A stretch of 64,000 nt of DNA from Paracentrotus lividus (lineage: Eukaryota; Echinodermata; Echinoidea; Camarodonta; Echinidae), in NCBI GenBank assembly GCA_940671915.1, contig CALNVZ010000679.1:45637-109636 (forward strand). The letters are read 5' to 3'. Each line of letters opens with the position of its first letter. Position 1 is the first letter of the stretch. Below are positions 48,930 through 60,234 of this stretch, piece by piece. The notes beneath the pieces are model-generated. The model did no database searches, was not told the origin of the DNA, and worked only from the letters and a program-made list of their open reading frames with translations. A program made the position numbers and the translations under genes.

Positions 48930-49522
48930 GTAGAATGAAACCCTAAGATTCAGGTGAATTGTATGAAACAAAAAAATCAAAGAAACAGATTAAAGAAAGT
49001 TTGAGAACAATTGAATAAATAATAAGAAAGTTATGTGCATTTGAATGTTGTGATCACTAACGCTATGGAGATATTCACACTGGCAACAGGCCCAAGATGT
49101 GTGATGTCACACATGAACAACTCTCCCATATGACATACAAAAAATACCAAAAATTCTTCTTTTTCCTCATTCTTATAAGTAGTACAGACTCTTCACACAT
49201 GATTATATTTTGTGAACTTGTATTACATGTCCTCCCATGAAAAGAATCTCAGATCTTTTAACGGAATTAATTAAAAAAACAAAAACATTTTGAGTGAAAT
49301 ATGTACAAAAGTAATGGGGAAGTTGTTCATGTATTACATCACACATCTTGGGCCCATTGCCAATGTGAGGATCCCATAGCAGTAGTGATCACAACATTTA
49401 AGTGCTCATAACTTTCTTATTATTCATTCATTTTTTCTCAAATTTTCATTGATCAGCTTCTTTGATTTTCCTGTTTTAAATTTGTACAATTTAATGAATT
49501 CATAGGGTTTCCTTCCCCTTTA
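48930..49522. mobile_element. Innermost foldback element
   Basis: GAAACCCTAAGATTCAG, AAGAAAGTTATGTGCATTTG, TGTTGTGATCACTA, CCCAAGATGTGTGATGTCAC and GAACAACT on the left are inverted on the right (49290-49522). AT-rich centre near 49230. Confidence 0.8.
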
Positions 49523-49599
49523 ACTGCACTCAAAGTGCTGTTTTAGCACTTTCACGTGAGCTGAACTTTCAGCAAAAATGGGCAAAAACGGCGTGACTT

Positions 49600-49670
49600 C
49601 GTTGGGATTCGAACCTTGGTCCCCTGCATGAGAACCGATGACGAGCACTTTAGACCAATTCACATCTCAC
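49600..49670 (-). other. tRNA-like sequence (minus strand) with perfect B box
   Basis: On the minus strand TTGGTCTAAAGTGCTCGTCA resembles a D arm/A box, and AAGGTTCGAATCCC gives an exact B box (GGTTCGAATCC). Stems outside these parts are poor. tRNA-derived sequence inside the middle element. Confidence 0.5.
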
Positions 49671-49756
49671 GATTGCTAGCAGATCATATTGTTGCATGAT
49701 GAACTTTCTTCAAATTTGCCATAATCATGTACTATGCTGTCATAATTAAAGCCAGT

Positions 49757-49840
49757 TAGCGAGATTTCCGTTGGTCAATTGGTATCGTCAGCGGTACTCT
49801 TCCGTGTCTAGATGGAACCCGTTCCGAATCTCATACCGAC
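49757..49840 (+). other. tRNA-like sequence (plus strand) with A and B boxes
   Basis: TTGGTCAATTGGTATCGTCA (A box TGGTCAATTGG) and CCCGTTCCGAATCTC (B box) at tRNA spacing, convergent with the minus-strand one about 90 bp away. Probably a decayed tRNA copy or promoter capture. Confidence 0.5.
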
Positions 49841-50621
49841 ATTGACATTTTTTTAATGATAAATTAACACTTGGGCAAGTGCTAAAATAGCACTGATTTA
49901 GCACTTCAATTGCAGTCACTATACGAGCACCCAGAAATTAGCACTTCAGTTTATATTAGAGTGTACACATATTGACTATATGAAAATGAGATAGATCTGT
50001 AGAGTCAGGCATGAGTGAGCACACGTCAAAGACAAAATAGTCTCTTTTCAAAAGTATTAAGAGGCTCTTTTAGGTCTGTCAGTACTCTTTGATGTGTACT
50101 CATTCGTGCATTACTTGACGAGTCAATCTAATTTTCATAATAAATGTAGTCAATATGTGTTACAACACCCCTGCCAAATTATTAGGCATAAGACCATGAA
50201 GACGTTTTCGTTAAAAAGTTATGCTATTTTAACCGAGATGAAGTTGGTTTTTCTAGCTATGTTGTTTTGATTTTACTCCCATTCTTGCACAATGCAAAAT
50301 TGATATGTTCGCAAACAATGCGTCCCGTTTATCCAAGCGTAAAGATATAATACACAAAATTGGTACTAAAAGATGCCGGGAGAGTTAATCTTTTAGAATA
50401 TGTATAATAATTTGAGTTTCATTAATTTGTTTTGTTTTTATCAGCATTTTTCTAGGTGTCTATTTTTTCTGACCCACCCGGAAGTGATGGTGCAAACAAA
50501 ATCTAACAGAATAATCAATCAAATAATATGCTTAATTGAAGATAAATGTTTTAAATGAGTATAATCAATCCTACATAATTATATATTGGGTTGTTCAATT
50601 CAATGCAAGCTATTAGTATGG

Positions 50622-50690
50622 TAAAGCCTACAATACCGCGGTCTCCCATCCGAGTACTAACCGGGCCCTATGCTGCTTGACCTTGAGTCG
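50622..50690 (-). pseudogene. 5S rRNA-derived fragment
   Basis: The minus strand reads AAGCAGCATAGGGCCCGGTT, then AGTACTCGGATGGGAGACCG and ATTGTAGGCTTT. These are the internal control region (A box, intermediate element, C box) and 3' end of 5S rRNA, with a small deletion before GTATTGTAGGC. The 5' third is missing. Pseudogene or 5S-derived SINE head. Confidence 0.75.
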
Positions 50691-50753
50691 ACAAAAACAT
50701 TTAGCGCAGTACGTGCTAGCCTACGAACGATTGTTAAGCTGCCAGAGTGTAAC

Positions 50754-50896
50754 GGTAGGCACTTTTAAAGCGACCTCGTAGTGAGGCCCTAACCCTAACC
50801 ATTGCTAACCCTAACCCTAACCCTAACCCTAACCCCGCCCCTAATGAATATTCAAATATACGGCCTCACTACGAGGTCGCTTTAAAAGTGCCTACC
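50754..50896. mobile_element. 143-bp MITE carrying telomere-type repeats, 9-bp target duplication
   Basis: A perfect 35-bp terminal inverted repeat (GGTAGGCACTTTTAAAGCGA then CCTCGTAGTGAGGCC), flanked by GAGTGTAAC on both sides (50745-50753 and 50897-50905). A 9-bp duplication is typical of Mutator-like transposases. The interior is (CCCTAA)n at 50787-50835 and a short AT-rich part. No ORF. Confidence 0.9.
50787..50835. repeat. Interstitial telomere-type (CCCTAA)n
   Basis: About seven CCCTAA units with one interruption (CCATTGCTAA). It starts within the left terminal repeat of the MITE, so the repeat is part of the element and not a chromosome end. Confidence 0.9.
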
Positions 50897-50984
50897 GAGT
50901 GTAACCCGCTGCTGGAATGTAACTCGCCCGCCTAAGTGACTGATAAGTAGTCAGTTCGTTCAGAATGAACAACTTTCATCTATT

Positions 50985-52060
50985 TCAGTCACGGCTATGA
51001 TCGGCATTTGCTTTCTTCACAAAATTGTGCTAATATATCCACAAAAGCTTGTGTACCTTAAGTAATATCTTTCATACATTTACCATTAACAATATCTGAA
51101 AGTATCAGAGAAAATAGAACTCATTTACTATCTTAAAAAACATATATAGCTGCATTGGTCGCACTTGCAATTCACGAATCGTCCACTCGAACAGTATTAT
51201 GTTTTATAGCTACGGCTTCTCCAGCCGACTGCGCCCGCTGCACATTCGCTGTTGACAGCCTTTGAACTTGTAGTCCATTTGAAGCTCCTATACCTTGTGT
51301 AGTGAACCTAGAAAAGTTGTTTCCACTGAAGTTTTTTTGCTGATTTGTGATCTCATGTGATATTACAACAATTTTAGCTTGGTTGCCAACCGGGCAACCT
51401 TGGGCAATTTGCATAATTAGCATAAATTCAAAATGGCCGCCATGCTATATGGTGAAACTTAACTTTTGAACTATAGATCGCATTTTAAAGTATAAAACAT
51501 GCATTTAGGTTTTATTTTATGCAAAGAATCCATTGAAAATGTTGCTTGTATGATTCGATGTCAATTTTATGATTTAAAGGTCAAATAAAGGTCGAATATA
51601 GGAAAATTCATTATATTTTGATTATGCTGAGAATATAAGACTTTGAAAGGCTAATTTCATGTAGATAAGAGCAGGCGACATCTCTTGTGGTTCTAAAATA
51701 ATATTAGCTTGGTTGCCAAATGGACAACTTTGAGCAATTTGCATAATTAACATAAATTCAAAATGGCCGCCATGCTATATGATGAAACTTAACTGTTGAA
51801 CTATAGATCAGTAGTTGAAGTGTAAAACATGCAAATAGGGGTTACTGCATGCGCAGAATCCATTGCAAATGTTGCTTTTATGACTCGAAGTAAATTTTTA
51901 TGTGATAAAGGTCAAATAAAGATCAAATATAGGGAATTATTATATTTTTTATTTGACTGTGAATATAAGACTTTGAAAAGCTGAATATCTTGGTTTGGGA
52001 TGTGCAGGAGCATTTCCGTGCACTATCTCTTCAATTTTACAAACCATATCATCAATACTG
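50985..52060. repeat. Left arm of giant inverted repeat
   Basis: 50985-51300 is the inverse of 60235-60665 (GTCACGGCTATGATCGGCAT, GAATCGTCCACTCGAACAGT, CTGCACATTCGCTGTTGACA). 51300-52030 is the inverse of 54540-55235. The latter consists of two tandem units of about 350 bp, each with TTAGCTTGGTTGCCAA, AAATGGCCGCCATGCTATAT and AAAGGTCAAATAAAG. Confidence 0.85.
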
Positions 52061-52099
52061 GTCATCTAAGGTCAACTTTCTGGAAAATAGTGATTAACA

Positions 52100-54480
52100 G
52101 TACGATTGTCATCTCATTAAACGAAAACACTATAATCAATGATCAAGTATAATAGTAGATAGAGTGAGAGAAGGGAGAAGATGGAGAGAAAGATACAGAC
52201 GGACAGAGGAGGAATCCGGTCGGTGGTCGCCTCTGGGTTTTTGACCTTCTTGACTTTCCTAGAAATAGAGAAATCTAAATGATTAGATGTTAGTGGAGGA
52301 GTCCGAGACTCTGTTCTCTCCATCTCCAGCTTCCTCACACCACATAGGATTCCGGAGGATTCCTGGTCAGTGGCGAGAAGTCCGCGATCATCCCCACTAG
52401 ACGCAAAGTTGGATGTTAATCATCAACTAGAATGACTACGCAGCATGGACGGTCCCTAAGCAGTTCATGATGCGGGAGCGAAACGTTGGCTTCGATCACA
52501 ACAGCTGTCCAGTTTAGTCGATGTCTTGCACGATTGTCGCCTGCTGATGAGACATTTCCAACTCCGTCTTTTTAGGGTTTTACAAGCCAAGAGTATGAGC
52601 TATTGCACACCATGATCCCTCTGTCTGGTTGGATCAAATGTCTGCTTCTTCTTTGACTTTGTAGCTGTTTTCTTATCTAAGGCAAACCCTAACAGATTTC
52701 CATCACTCCCAGAACTGTCCCCATGGACGTGGCGGTTCTATGTTTGGGATGGGGTCATTGTCATCAGACAGTGATTTTAAGCGACTGCGGTCGTACGCAT
52801 GTTCGAGTCTCATCGTTATGTTCGTCACCGCCTGGATGCTACTTTGGTCCTTTTTTGACGGACAGTACATCGGTGGCCGCTTAAACCAAACAGGAATGCA
52901 CTAATTCAATGTTGCTGAACGGAACGTGCCATCAAACCGTACAATTGATGAGGCTCGGCAGACATTTTTCTAATAGGTTCACAAATCCTGGGTCAAAATT
53001 ATCTCTTAGCGGACTACCTCTCCAGGAGAAAGTGTCTACCCTCCGAGTCGACTCTCTGTCTGGTTGTGTTCAAACAGCTAATTAGGATTTTTGGTATCGA
53101 CTTGCACACGCTGTTGCTCAATAGTCACCTCCCTCTGTTCTGTTCATGGGTTCAAGAATCGGAGGAATTTGCTCTGAATGCCTTCGCAATCCAGTGGGAT
53201 AAAAGTGGGAGAACTCCCTCCGTTCCTGCTGATTCCTCAGGTTTCACAGGAGAATTAAAGAGAATCTGGTGCGGTTGGTTTGAATACCTTGACGTTGGTT
53301 TCAGACCTCTTGGAACGTCTGATGTGGTTTCCGTAGGAGTCTGGATCTGATGTCTCAGCCCTATTGGGAATACTACACTGTTGCTTTGCCACTATAGGGA
53401 GAGAGCTCGATCGTCGAGCTTCTCTGATGAGCGTACAGCTCAGTTTTTTAGTTCAGAGTAGGAGGGAGGTCATTATATGATTATCACCCGCCTACTTTCT
53501 AGTTGGAAGCACTTTCTTGGTGCAAGGAGATAGGTGTTTGGTCCTAAGGGAGGTATATTTTACACCATGCCCATGCACTAACTCATTTATCTGTTTCTCA
53601 TGATTCTGCTAAAGTATTGATAGACATACGTCATGATACTACAGATATATAGCAATTCAGGCTGCGTGAGGTTCATCTCGCTTATTTTTTTGCTCTAGCT
53701 ACTCTCTGACTCACGCGTATGGGTTCGTTTTTTATTTGCATATTCCTCAAAAGATTCGGCTCATACGTCTCTGAAAGACTGCTAGATCCGTCCCCGTGGG
53801 CTTACCATAGGTCCGAGCATGCCTTGGAATGCGTTCTCGTTTTAACCGGCTTATCCAGAGTCGGCCTGCTTTTATTCGATCATGATGATATATCCAAGAC
53901 AGTCGTTCTCATTACAACATGCTTGGAGCACACGTAAGTATGATTTTTCTTGATGCCCTCTCTTATTATGTCTCTCAGGCATACATATACTCTGGAGAGA
54001 CAGGATGTTCGCGCCAGGTTCCACCAAGCAATCTATCAATGAGAACACTATTCTTTGGGTCATTGAAGGTTTTCCCTTAATCTTTCTGTCAGTTTCTCCT
54101 TCTATCACCCGTAGGACAGACTTGGTCCCCATCATGCCCCATGTACTCAAAAAATATTTTGGAAAAGAAAAAAGAAAGTCCTTTCGCCACCCGGTAAAAA
54201 CTTTTCTGATATTTTGAGATCATTTCGATATTCTTGCTGCTTCTAGAGATAGGAGGCTACTGAAGGTCATCAAGGCTCTGAGGCCATAATGCCTGATAAG
54301 ACCCCCAATCACACATTTAGTGCTTTTTGGCCTTTTTTTTCAAGGGGTCTCTTTTGATGTTATATGCAAGGCAGCTTTCTGGAAGTCTTGAAATTCCTTT
54401 ATCTCAGCGTACTGTGTGACTGTTTTTTTTTTCCAGAATGAAAGTTGACCTTGGATTGACCAGCATTGATATGCTTTGAA
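52100..54480 (+). pseudogene. Decayed DIRS-like retrotransposon between the arms
   Basis: In the frame starting at 52979 the translation reads SQILGQNYLLADYLSRRK (RNase H C-terminal A-D-x-L-S-R), then IDLHTLLLNSHLPLFCSW and FALNAFAIQW, the conserved linker after RNase H in DIRS/Ngaro-type tyrosine-recombinase elements (consensus DLFA, LP, F-SW, A-DAF, W). After a frame shift, TLTLVSDLLERLMWFP fits the next conserved block. Upstream, CLGWGHC near 52740 fits an RNase H start. Downstream to 54200 would hold the recombinase, not recognisable with confidence. Stops and shifts make it dead. Confidence 0.65.
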
Positions 54481-54529
54481 AAAAAAATGAAGAAATAGTG
54501 TATGGAAATGATCCTGCATAACCCAAATC

Positions 54530-55240
54530 AATTTTCACTAATTTATATCCATGTAATTAGCCATTCAAAGTCTCATATTTACAATATAATAAAAATATAA
54601 TGTATTTCCTTATATTTGACCTTTAATACATAAAATTGACATCAAGTCACAAAATCAACATTTGCATCGGATTCTACGCATACATTAACCCCTCTATGCA
54701 TGTTTTATACTTTAATATGCGATCTATAGTTGAAAAGTTAAGTTTCATCATATAGCATGGCGGCCATTTTGAATATATGCTAATTATGCACATTGCCCAA
54801 GGTTATCCATTTGGCAACCAATCTAAAATTGTTTTAGAACAACAAGAGATGTCGCCTGCTCTTATCTACATGTAATTAGCCCTTTAAAATCTTATATTTA
54901 TAGTATAATCAAAATATAATGAATTTTCTTATATTCGACCTTTATTTGACCTTTAAATCATAAAATTGACATCGAGTCATAAAAACAACATTTGCAATGG
55001 ATTGTATGCATAAAGTAACCCCTATATGCATGTTTTATACTTCAAAATACGATCTATAGTTCAAAAGTTAAGTTTCACCATTTAGCATGGCGGCCATTTT
55101 GAATTTATGCTAATTATGCAAATTGCCCAAGGTTGCCCGTTTGGCAACCAAGCTAAAATTGTTTTAGAACCACATGAGATCACAAATCAGCTAAAAAACT
55201 TCAGTGGAAACAACTTTTCTAGGTTCATAAAATTTCAAAC
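54530..55240. repeat. Right arm of giant inverted repeat, proximal part
   Basis: Two tandem units inverted relative to 51300-52030 (AGCATGGCGGCCATTTTGAA, GGCAACCAAGCTAAAATTG). Ends at GGAAACAACTTTTCTAGGTT, where the element at 55250-60215 has been inserted. Confidence 0.85.
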
Positions 55241-55329
55241 CGACTATTGTTTGTGCCCTATAATTAGGCCTACACATTAGTTTGTTTTATCTTATTTTTA
55301 ATCATTAATATTTCTTTAGGGTCTAAACA

Positions 55330-55680
55330 GGCGCGTATCCAGGATTTGGCACCCCGGGGGGCCCGATGTGATTTTGATTTTGGCGCCCCCAGTGATGGAT
55401 CCAGAAACGTATACTCCATTTTCCCCCCGTTACATCGGGTGAGACAAAATGTACACTCAATTTTTTTCACGTGAAGCGGGGGAGAGGGAGGGGGGAGGGG
55501 TATTTGTTCGTTTTTTGTTTGTTTTTGTTTTTGTTACATTTTGCTCAATTTGGCGCCCCCCTAAGGTCATTTTGGCGCTCCTTTCAGGTCATTTTGGCGC
55601 CCTTTTGGGAGTCTACCCGGGGAAGGGGGGGGGGGGGGGGGGTTGGCCGTGCCCGTAAAGCCCCCCCCCCCCGAATACGC
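55330..55680. mobile_element. GGCGCC element, compact copy
   Basis: Begins GGCGCGTATCCAGGATTTGG with CACCCCGGGGGGCCCGA, and ends CCGTAAAGCCCCCCCCCCCC then GAATACGC. The interior has TTTTGGCGCCCCC units. Same ends as 25630-29665 in the opposite orientation but about 350 bp long, so this is the unexpanded form. Confidence 0.8.
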
Positions 55681-56782
55681 TCATGCTACACCTATAATCG
55701 ATCAGCCTATAAGAACAAAGGCGTCTCGATCCGGTTTGACCACAAGCCAGTCATTTAAATTTTTATTTAGTTTGCCAATTTTCATTGAATTTTTATTGAA
55801 TAATTCGTTATGATGTGATAACAACAGTAGGTTGAGGAACAGAAAGCGAGGGAGGCCGGGGAGGGTTGGATTTTCGTTCCCCTCGCTCCCCTAAAATAGG
55901 GGCTAATATCGCTTGTACAACATTTTCTTCGCTGGCAATTATTGTTCCTCTTAAAACCCTTCCCTAATCAGTTGGACGTTAGCTAGATATTGAAATTTTG
56001 TGCAGATCCCCACCAAATCAAAAATAACAACAACGAAAAACAAAAAATAAAAAGTGGGTCGCTTAGATATCTCTTGTACAACATTTTCTTCATCGACAAT
56101 CAATGACAATTACTGTTCCGCTTTAAAGGTAGTTCATCCTTTTTCACAAATTGCGAAAACTAATGCATCTTGGCATAACTTAACATGATCAACCTATACT
56201 GTCTATTCAATCTTACTGTTATAGGTTGCCTAGATCAGTAATATGAAACGAAAGTCTGACTACCAATCTAGACCAGCTCTCCATCAACATCGTTGATATT
56301 ACAGCGCGTGCAGCACGGACCACACACAGCAATATATACACGGCGCATCAGCGTGCATTATTCTCTAACGGTCAACGGTTCGCACCGTACGGTATATTTT
56401 TCGAGGTTCGAAAAAATAGGAATGAATTTTGATAATCAATATAATGACAAACACACATTTTTTAGCTTAATCATGTTGTGGGAAGATATAGTCATTGATA
56501 TATTACTATATCCTCTCAAAATATGTAATATTTTTGCCTGCAAAAGGATGACACTACCTTTAAACGCGGATCATTTCAAGAAAATGTTGGTGTGTAGCTG
56601 ACCAGCTCCCCCCCCTCCCCGCCCCTCTCACAGAATAATCATTGGGGCTCAGATATACATCGCACGACATTTGTTTCCCGATAGCTGTTCTGCTGTTAAC
56701 CTTTAGGCAAATCGAATTGAACAAAATTTCTTTGTTTCAAGATATAAATGAAATTTTTTGTGGGTAACTACCCCCGCCCCCC

Positions 56783-56783
56783 A

Positions 56784-56869
<86 letters not shown>

Positions 56870-56872
56870 ATA

Positions 56873-56921
<49 letters not shown>

Positions 56922-56923
56922 AT
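56783..56923. repeat. (TA)n microsatellite
   Basis: About 140 bp of almost pure TA with small interruptions. Cruciform-prone and likely polymorphic. Confidence 0.95.
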
Positions 56924-57019
56924 AAGGAAGGCGCGCTCAAATATTTCTTCTTGACATTTTCTTCACCAACAATCGTTCCGCTGTACCCATCCAGATGCCA
57001 TTCAAATTTGTATGTAAAT

Positions 57020-57165
57020 AACCACCCACCCCCCCCCAAAAAAAAAAAAAAAAAAAAAAGAAAGAAAGAAAAAAAATTAAAATAATAAAAAAAATGAATA
57101 AATAAAAAATAAATAAATAAATAAAATTAAAAAAAATTAAAAATAATAAAAAATAATAATAAAGG
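57020..57165. repeat. A-rich low-complexity tract
   Basis: C run, then A20 and AAAT/AATAA-type repeats. No gene. Confidence 0.9.
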
Positions 57166-57499
57166 GGGCGGGTTTCAGGTATATGTTAGGGGCTCAGATA
57201 ATGGTCATACATTTGTTTTTGAGACAGCTTTCCCGCTGTTAAACCCTCAGCAAATCAACTGAGAAAATGTTGGTGTACCCAGATACTACTTAATCATTGA
57301 AATTTGGGTGTGCAGCCCCCAACTCCCCCCCCAAAAAAAAGAAGATATATCGGTTTGGCTAAGATGACTGTTGTACAAATTTGCTTGATCGGCAATCGTT
57401 CCGAGAGTCAACATCTTGAAAATGTTGGGGTACGTACCATACATCATTGATTATTTGGTGTGCAGCCGCTCCCCCCCCCCCAAAAAAAAAATAGAAATA

Positions 57500-59511
57500 A
57501 CAGTGGTGGCCAAAATATTAGAACACCTGAACCTACTCAAAGTCTATAGGATTATCAATGCATCAATCATTTGCCGAATCATATTAAAGATATATTTTGT
57601 GTACCATGAGCTTTCATGACTTTTAGCATAGGGTCTTACGTATATGTCGATACCAAATTTATATAGTTTTGACCATCTGATAATGCGCAGCTACTAGCAT
57701 TAAAATTGTTGCGCAGTGCGCTTTTTCGTTTCCCCATAGACTTGTGTATTAAACATGTAATCAAAATGCAAAAAAGTAAAATGCCAAATACATATGCCCG
57801 ATTGCTCAAAAAGTATTTGAGGTAGAAGTATGAAACTTAGCAGGCTTATTCATTCTAATATACCTCAAATACATTCAAAGTTTCAGCAAATTTTGTCAAA
57901 TGGGGAGGGTGGATTCGCCCCCACCCTTGTTGGTGAGATGACCAAAACATATCAATTCTAGTTGTAAACTTAAGACAAAGTGAACGCGGCCATAGACATT
58001 TTGTATTTTGCACAGTTTTTTTCACTTTGTTTTCTTGATTATGGCGAGCAACAAATTTTTAAATAAATGTTCACTCTGATTAAGTAAGCTAAGATTCTGA
58101 ATTTTTTAATATCAGGAATAACAAATTGGAAAGAAAAGAAAAAGTTCTGTCACTTGAGTCAATTCGAAAGCCAGGTCAGATCAAATTCCTGTACAATATG
58201 GCCAATTTTTGCTCTCAAAATAGCTCATACGCTGCATAATCATCTTCCTGGATAACGCATATAATTATATTACAGCTTACTGTTCAAGCAGTTTTTAAAA
58301 GCTTGAATTCTCAGCTTTCCAAAGATGGTACATTCATTTCGATTGGTTAAGAAAAAAGTCTGTCACTTTGAACATTATCACAATAGAATCTTTACTTGAT
58401 GGGTCAATATTTCCGCATATCACATGCATATCGCATGTGGACGACGTCTTCGCAAGAGGTGACAAGATCACTATTTATATCAATAATCGTTTGGAACATT
58501 AATCTATGTGAAATAAAGATTCTGATTACAACTTCAGCACAATCGTGTTATAGGCTTGCCAGAATGTCTTTTTCCCAATCTGGTGCTGAAGCATCTACCT
58601 ACGAAAACTATGATAAAAGTTCAATTATTTCTTTCATGTCCATGAGTAATTTGCTCAAACAGATCGACGGACATATACCATTTCACCACAGGGAAGTTTT
58701 CTTAGGCGAGTTTTTGTACGCTAAGTAATAATTGCATGCAGTTGTCAACTGTTTGCTTCCCGTCATCAGCGCGGGTTTAGTTGACATTTATGTGGAGCCG
58801 TATAATTTTCTGCGCCGCTCAGCTGTATTTCCACTAAACTCATGAATGCATTGTTGCGTTTCCCCTCCCCAAATAATGGACGCGTCTTTATGTTAAGATT
58901 TAATGCCATACGTTAGATTTAAATTTCACGTGGAGTAGAATTGATATGTAACCATGCCCATTGAAGTTTAAGACTATTTTTTTCATTTAATGAAGACACT
59001 CCTTGTAAATGTATATTTTTTATAAGGAAATTTCATGAGCAATTCAAATATGTTGAAACATTAAGGGTCATTGGAACAATGGACTTAAATAGGGGCACTG
59101 AATTAAAAATTTGGGGCCCATCAAAAATAATTAAAGAATCCCCAAATGAGATGTAACTACTTCACCCTGTGTTGTTATGAATGCCATTTTCGAAATCCTC
59201 AGGAAATTTCCTTTCAGAAAATATATACTTTTGTGGGGGAGAGGCTTAACATTTTTAACGTTATGACACTTTGATCCTGAAAGGGGCAAGATTTTTAAAT
59301 GTTTCAATTGGTGGTGTAACATTAAAAAAGGGCTACTTGCATTGGGGGCGAGTTCGCAACGCATGGCTTTGTTATTTAGTTTTTAAAGCATAATGACGAT
59401 ATTCGGAGACATTCCAACCATTTTATAGGTATTTAAATGGTCAACTGAATTAAAATTATTAAAATCATTTAAATATGCTTGGTCTTCTAATAATTTTGGC
59501 CATAACTGTAT
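57500..59511. mobile_element. Tc1/mariner-like element remnant
   Basis: ACAGTGGTGGCCAAAATATT then AGAACACC at the left end. The reverse complement of the right end is ACAGTTATGGCCAAAATTAT then TAGAAGACC. Ends of this ACAGTGGTGGCCAAAA form are common in mariner-family elements. TA is adjacent on both sides within a base or two. No transposase ORF. The interior (59000-59400) has a diverged copy of the 6.5-6.7/8.7-9.4-kb repeat. Confidence 0.55.
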
Positions 59512-60234
59512 ATGAGCTCAGATATCTATTTTACGACATTGCTTCATCAACAATTGTTCTGCTCTAAATCCCTTCACGAATCGGTTGGAGAAAATATCGT
59601 ACAAAAGGTATTTTAACCGCTAGCTCCCATAATTATGTATTTTCTGTTAGGGGGCTGCATGCCCCCCCCCCCCAAAAAAAAACACAACAACAAAACAATA
59701 ATAATATTTGGGTGCATCGATATTTTCTCGACTCGATTTGCTGAGGCTTTACAGCAGAACTAATTGTAAGTGTAGAAAATGTCGTTCAACTGACACTAGC
59801 CCCAAAATTCTGCTTTATTTCATTTTTTCTGGGGGGGGGGGGTTGCATCATTATAATGATATGGGTAGGCCTAACACCAACATTTTCTCCAACCGATTAG
59901 GGAAGGGTTTTAAGCGGAACAATTGTCAGCGAAGAAAATTTGGGGAGCGAGGGGAACGGAACACCAGCCCTCCCCAGCCCCCCCCCTATCTGTTCCTCAA
60001 CCTACTGTTGTTATCACATAATAACGAATTATTCAATAATCTTGAATTAAAAATTCAATGAAAAAAAAAAGAGTATTTAAATAAAAAAATTAAATAACTG
60101 GGTTGTGGTCAAACAGGGTCGAGACGCTTTTGTTTTAATAGGCTGATCGATTATAGGTGTGGACCCCTAAAGAAATATTAATGATTAAAAATAAGATCAA
60201 ACAAACTAATATGTAGGCCTACAGCACGAAACAA

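Larger units (their letters stand above)
48830..49965. mobile_element. Middle element with AAGTGCT/AGCACTT arms, TA flanks
   Basis: TACACTCTAAAAACTGAAGT and its inverse at the right end (TTAGAGTGTA). The uninterrupted sequence in the other arm of the outer element supports insertion with TA duplication. AAGTGCT or AGCACTT occurs about a dozen times in the two arms. It holds two convergent tRNA-like sequences and an inner foldback. No ORF. Confidence 0.8.
48767..50232. mobile_element. Outer foldback of a three-level nest
   Basis: AATAGCATAACTTTTTAACA and TTGGCAGGGGTGTTGT at the left are inverted at the right (ACAACACCCCTGCCAAATTA, GTTAAAAAGTTATGCTATTT). The arms continue inward at 49966-50055 and 50080-50160. 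The left arm is interrupted by the element at 48830-49965. Confidence 0.8.
55250..60215. mobile_element. 5-kb foldback element inserted in the right arm
   Basis: 55250-56150 and 59520-60215 are inverted: TAATTAGGCCTACA, CATTAATATTTCTTTAGGG, CCTATAATCGATCAGCCTAT, AACAGTAGGTTGAGGAACAG and GAGCGAGGGGAACG. The left arm is itself interrupted by the GGCGCC element (55330-55690), since the right arm has the unbroken sequence at 60160. The interior holds the AT microsatellite and a mariner-like element. Confidence 0.8.

Noticed and set aside
50787..50835. Chromosome end or telomere
   Set aside because: The repeat lies inside a bounded 143-bp element with target duplication and has unique DNA on both sides.
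51172..51423. 83-codon minus-strand ORF
   Set aside because: It is part of the giant inverted repeat arm, and the matching arm does not keep the frame.
56737..57039. 100-codon Ile/Tyr repeat ORF
   Set aside because: Translation of the (TA)n microsatellite.
58396..58728. 110-codon ORF inside the mariner-like element as a transposase
   Set aside because: No DD(E/D) or helix-turn-helix pattern could be recognised, and it is short.
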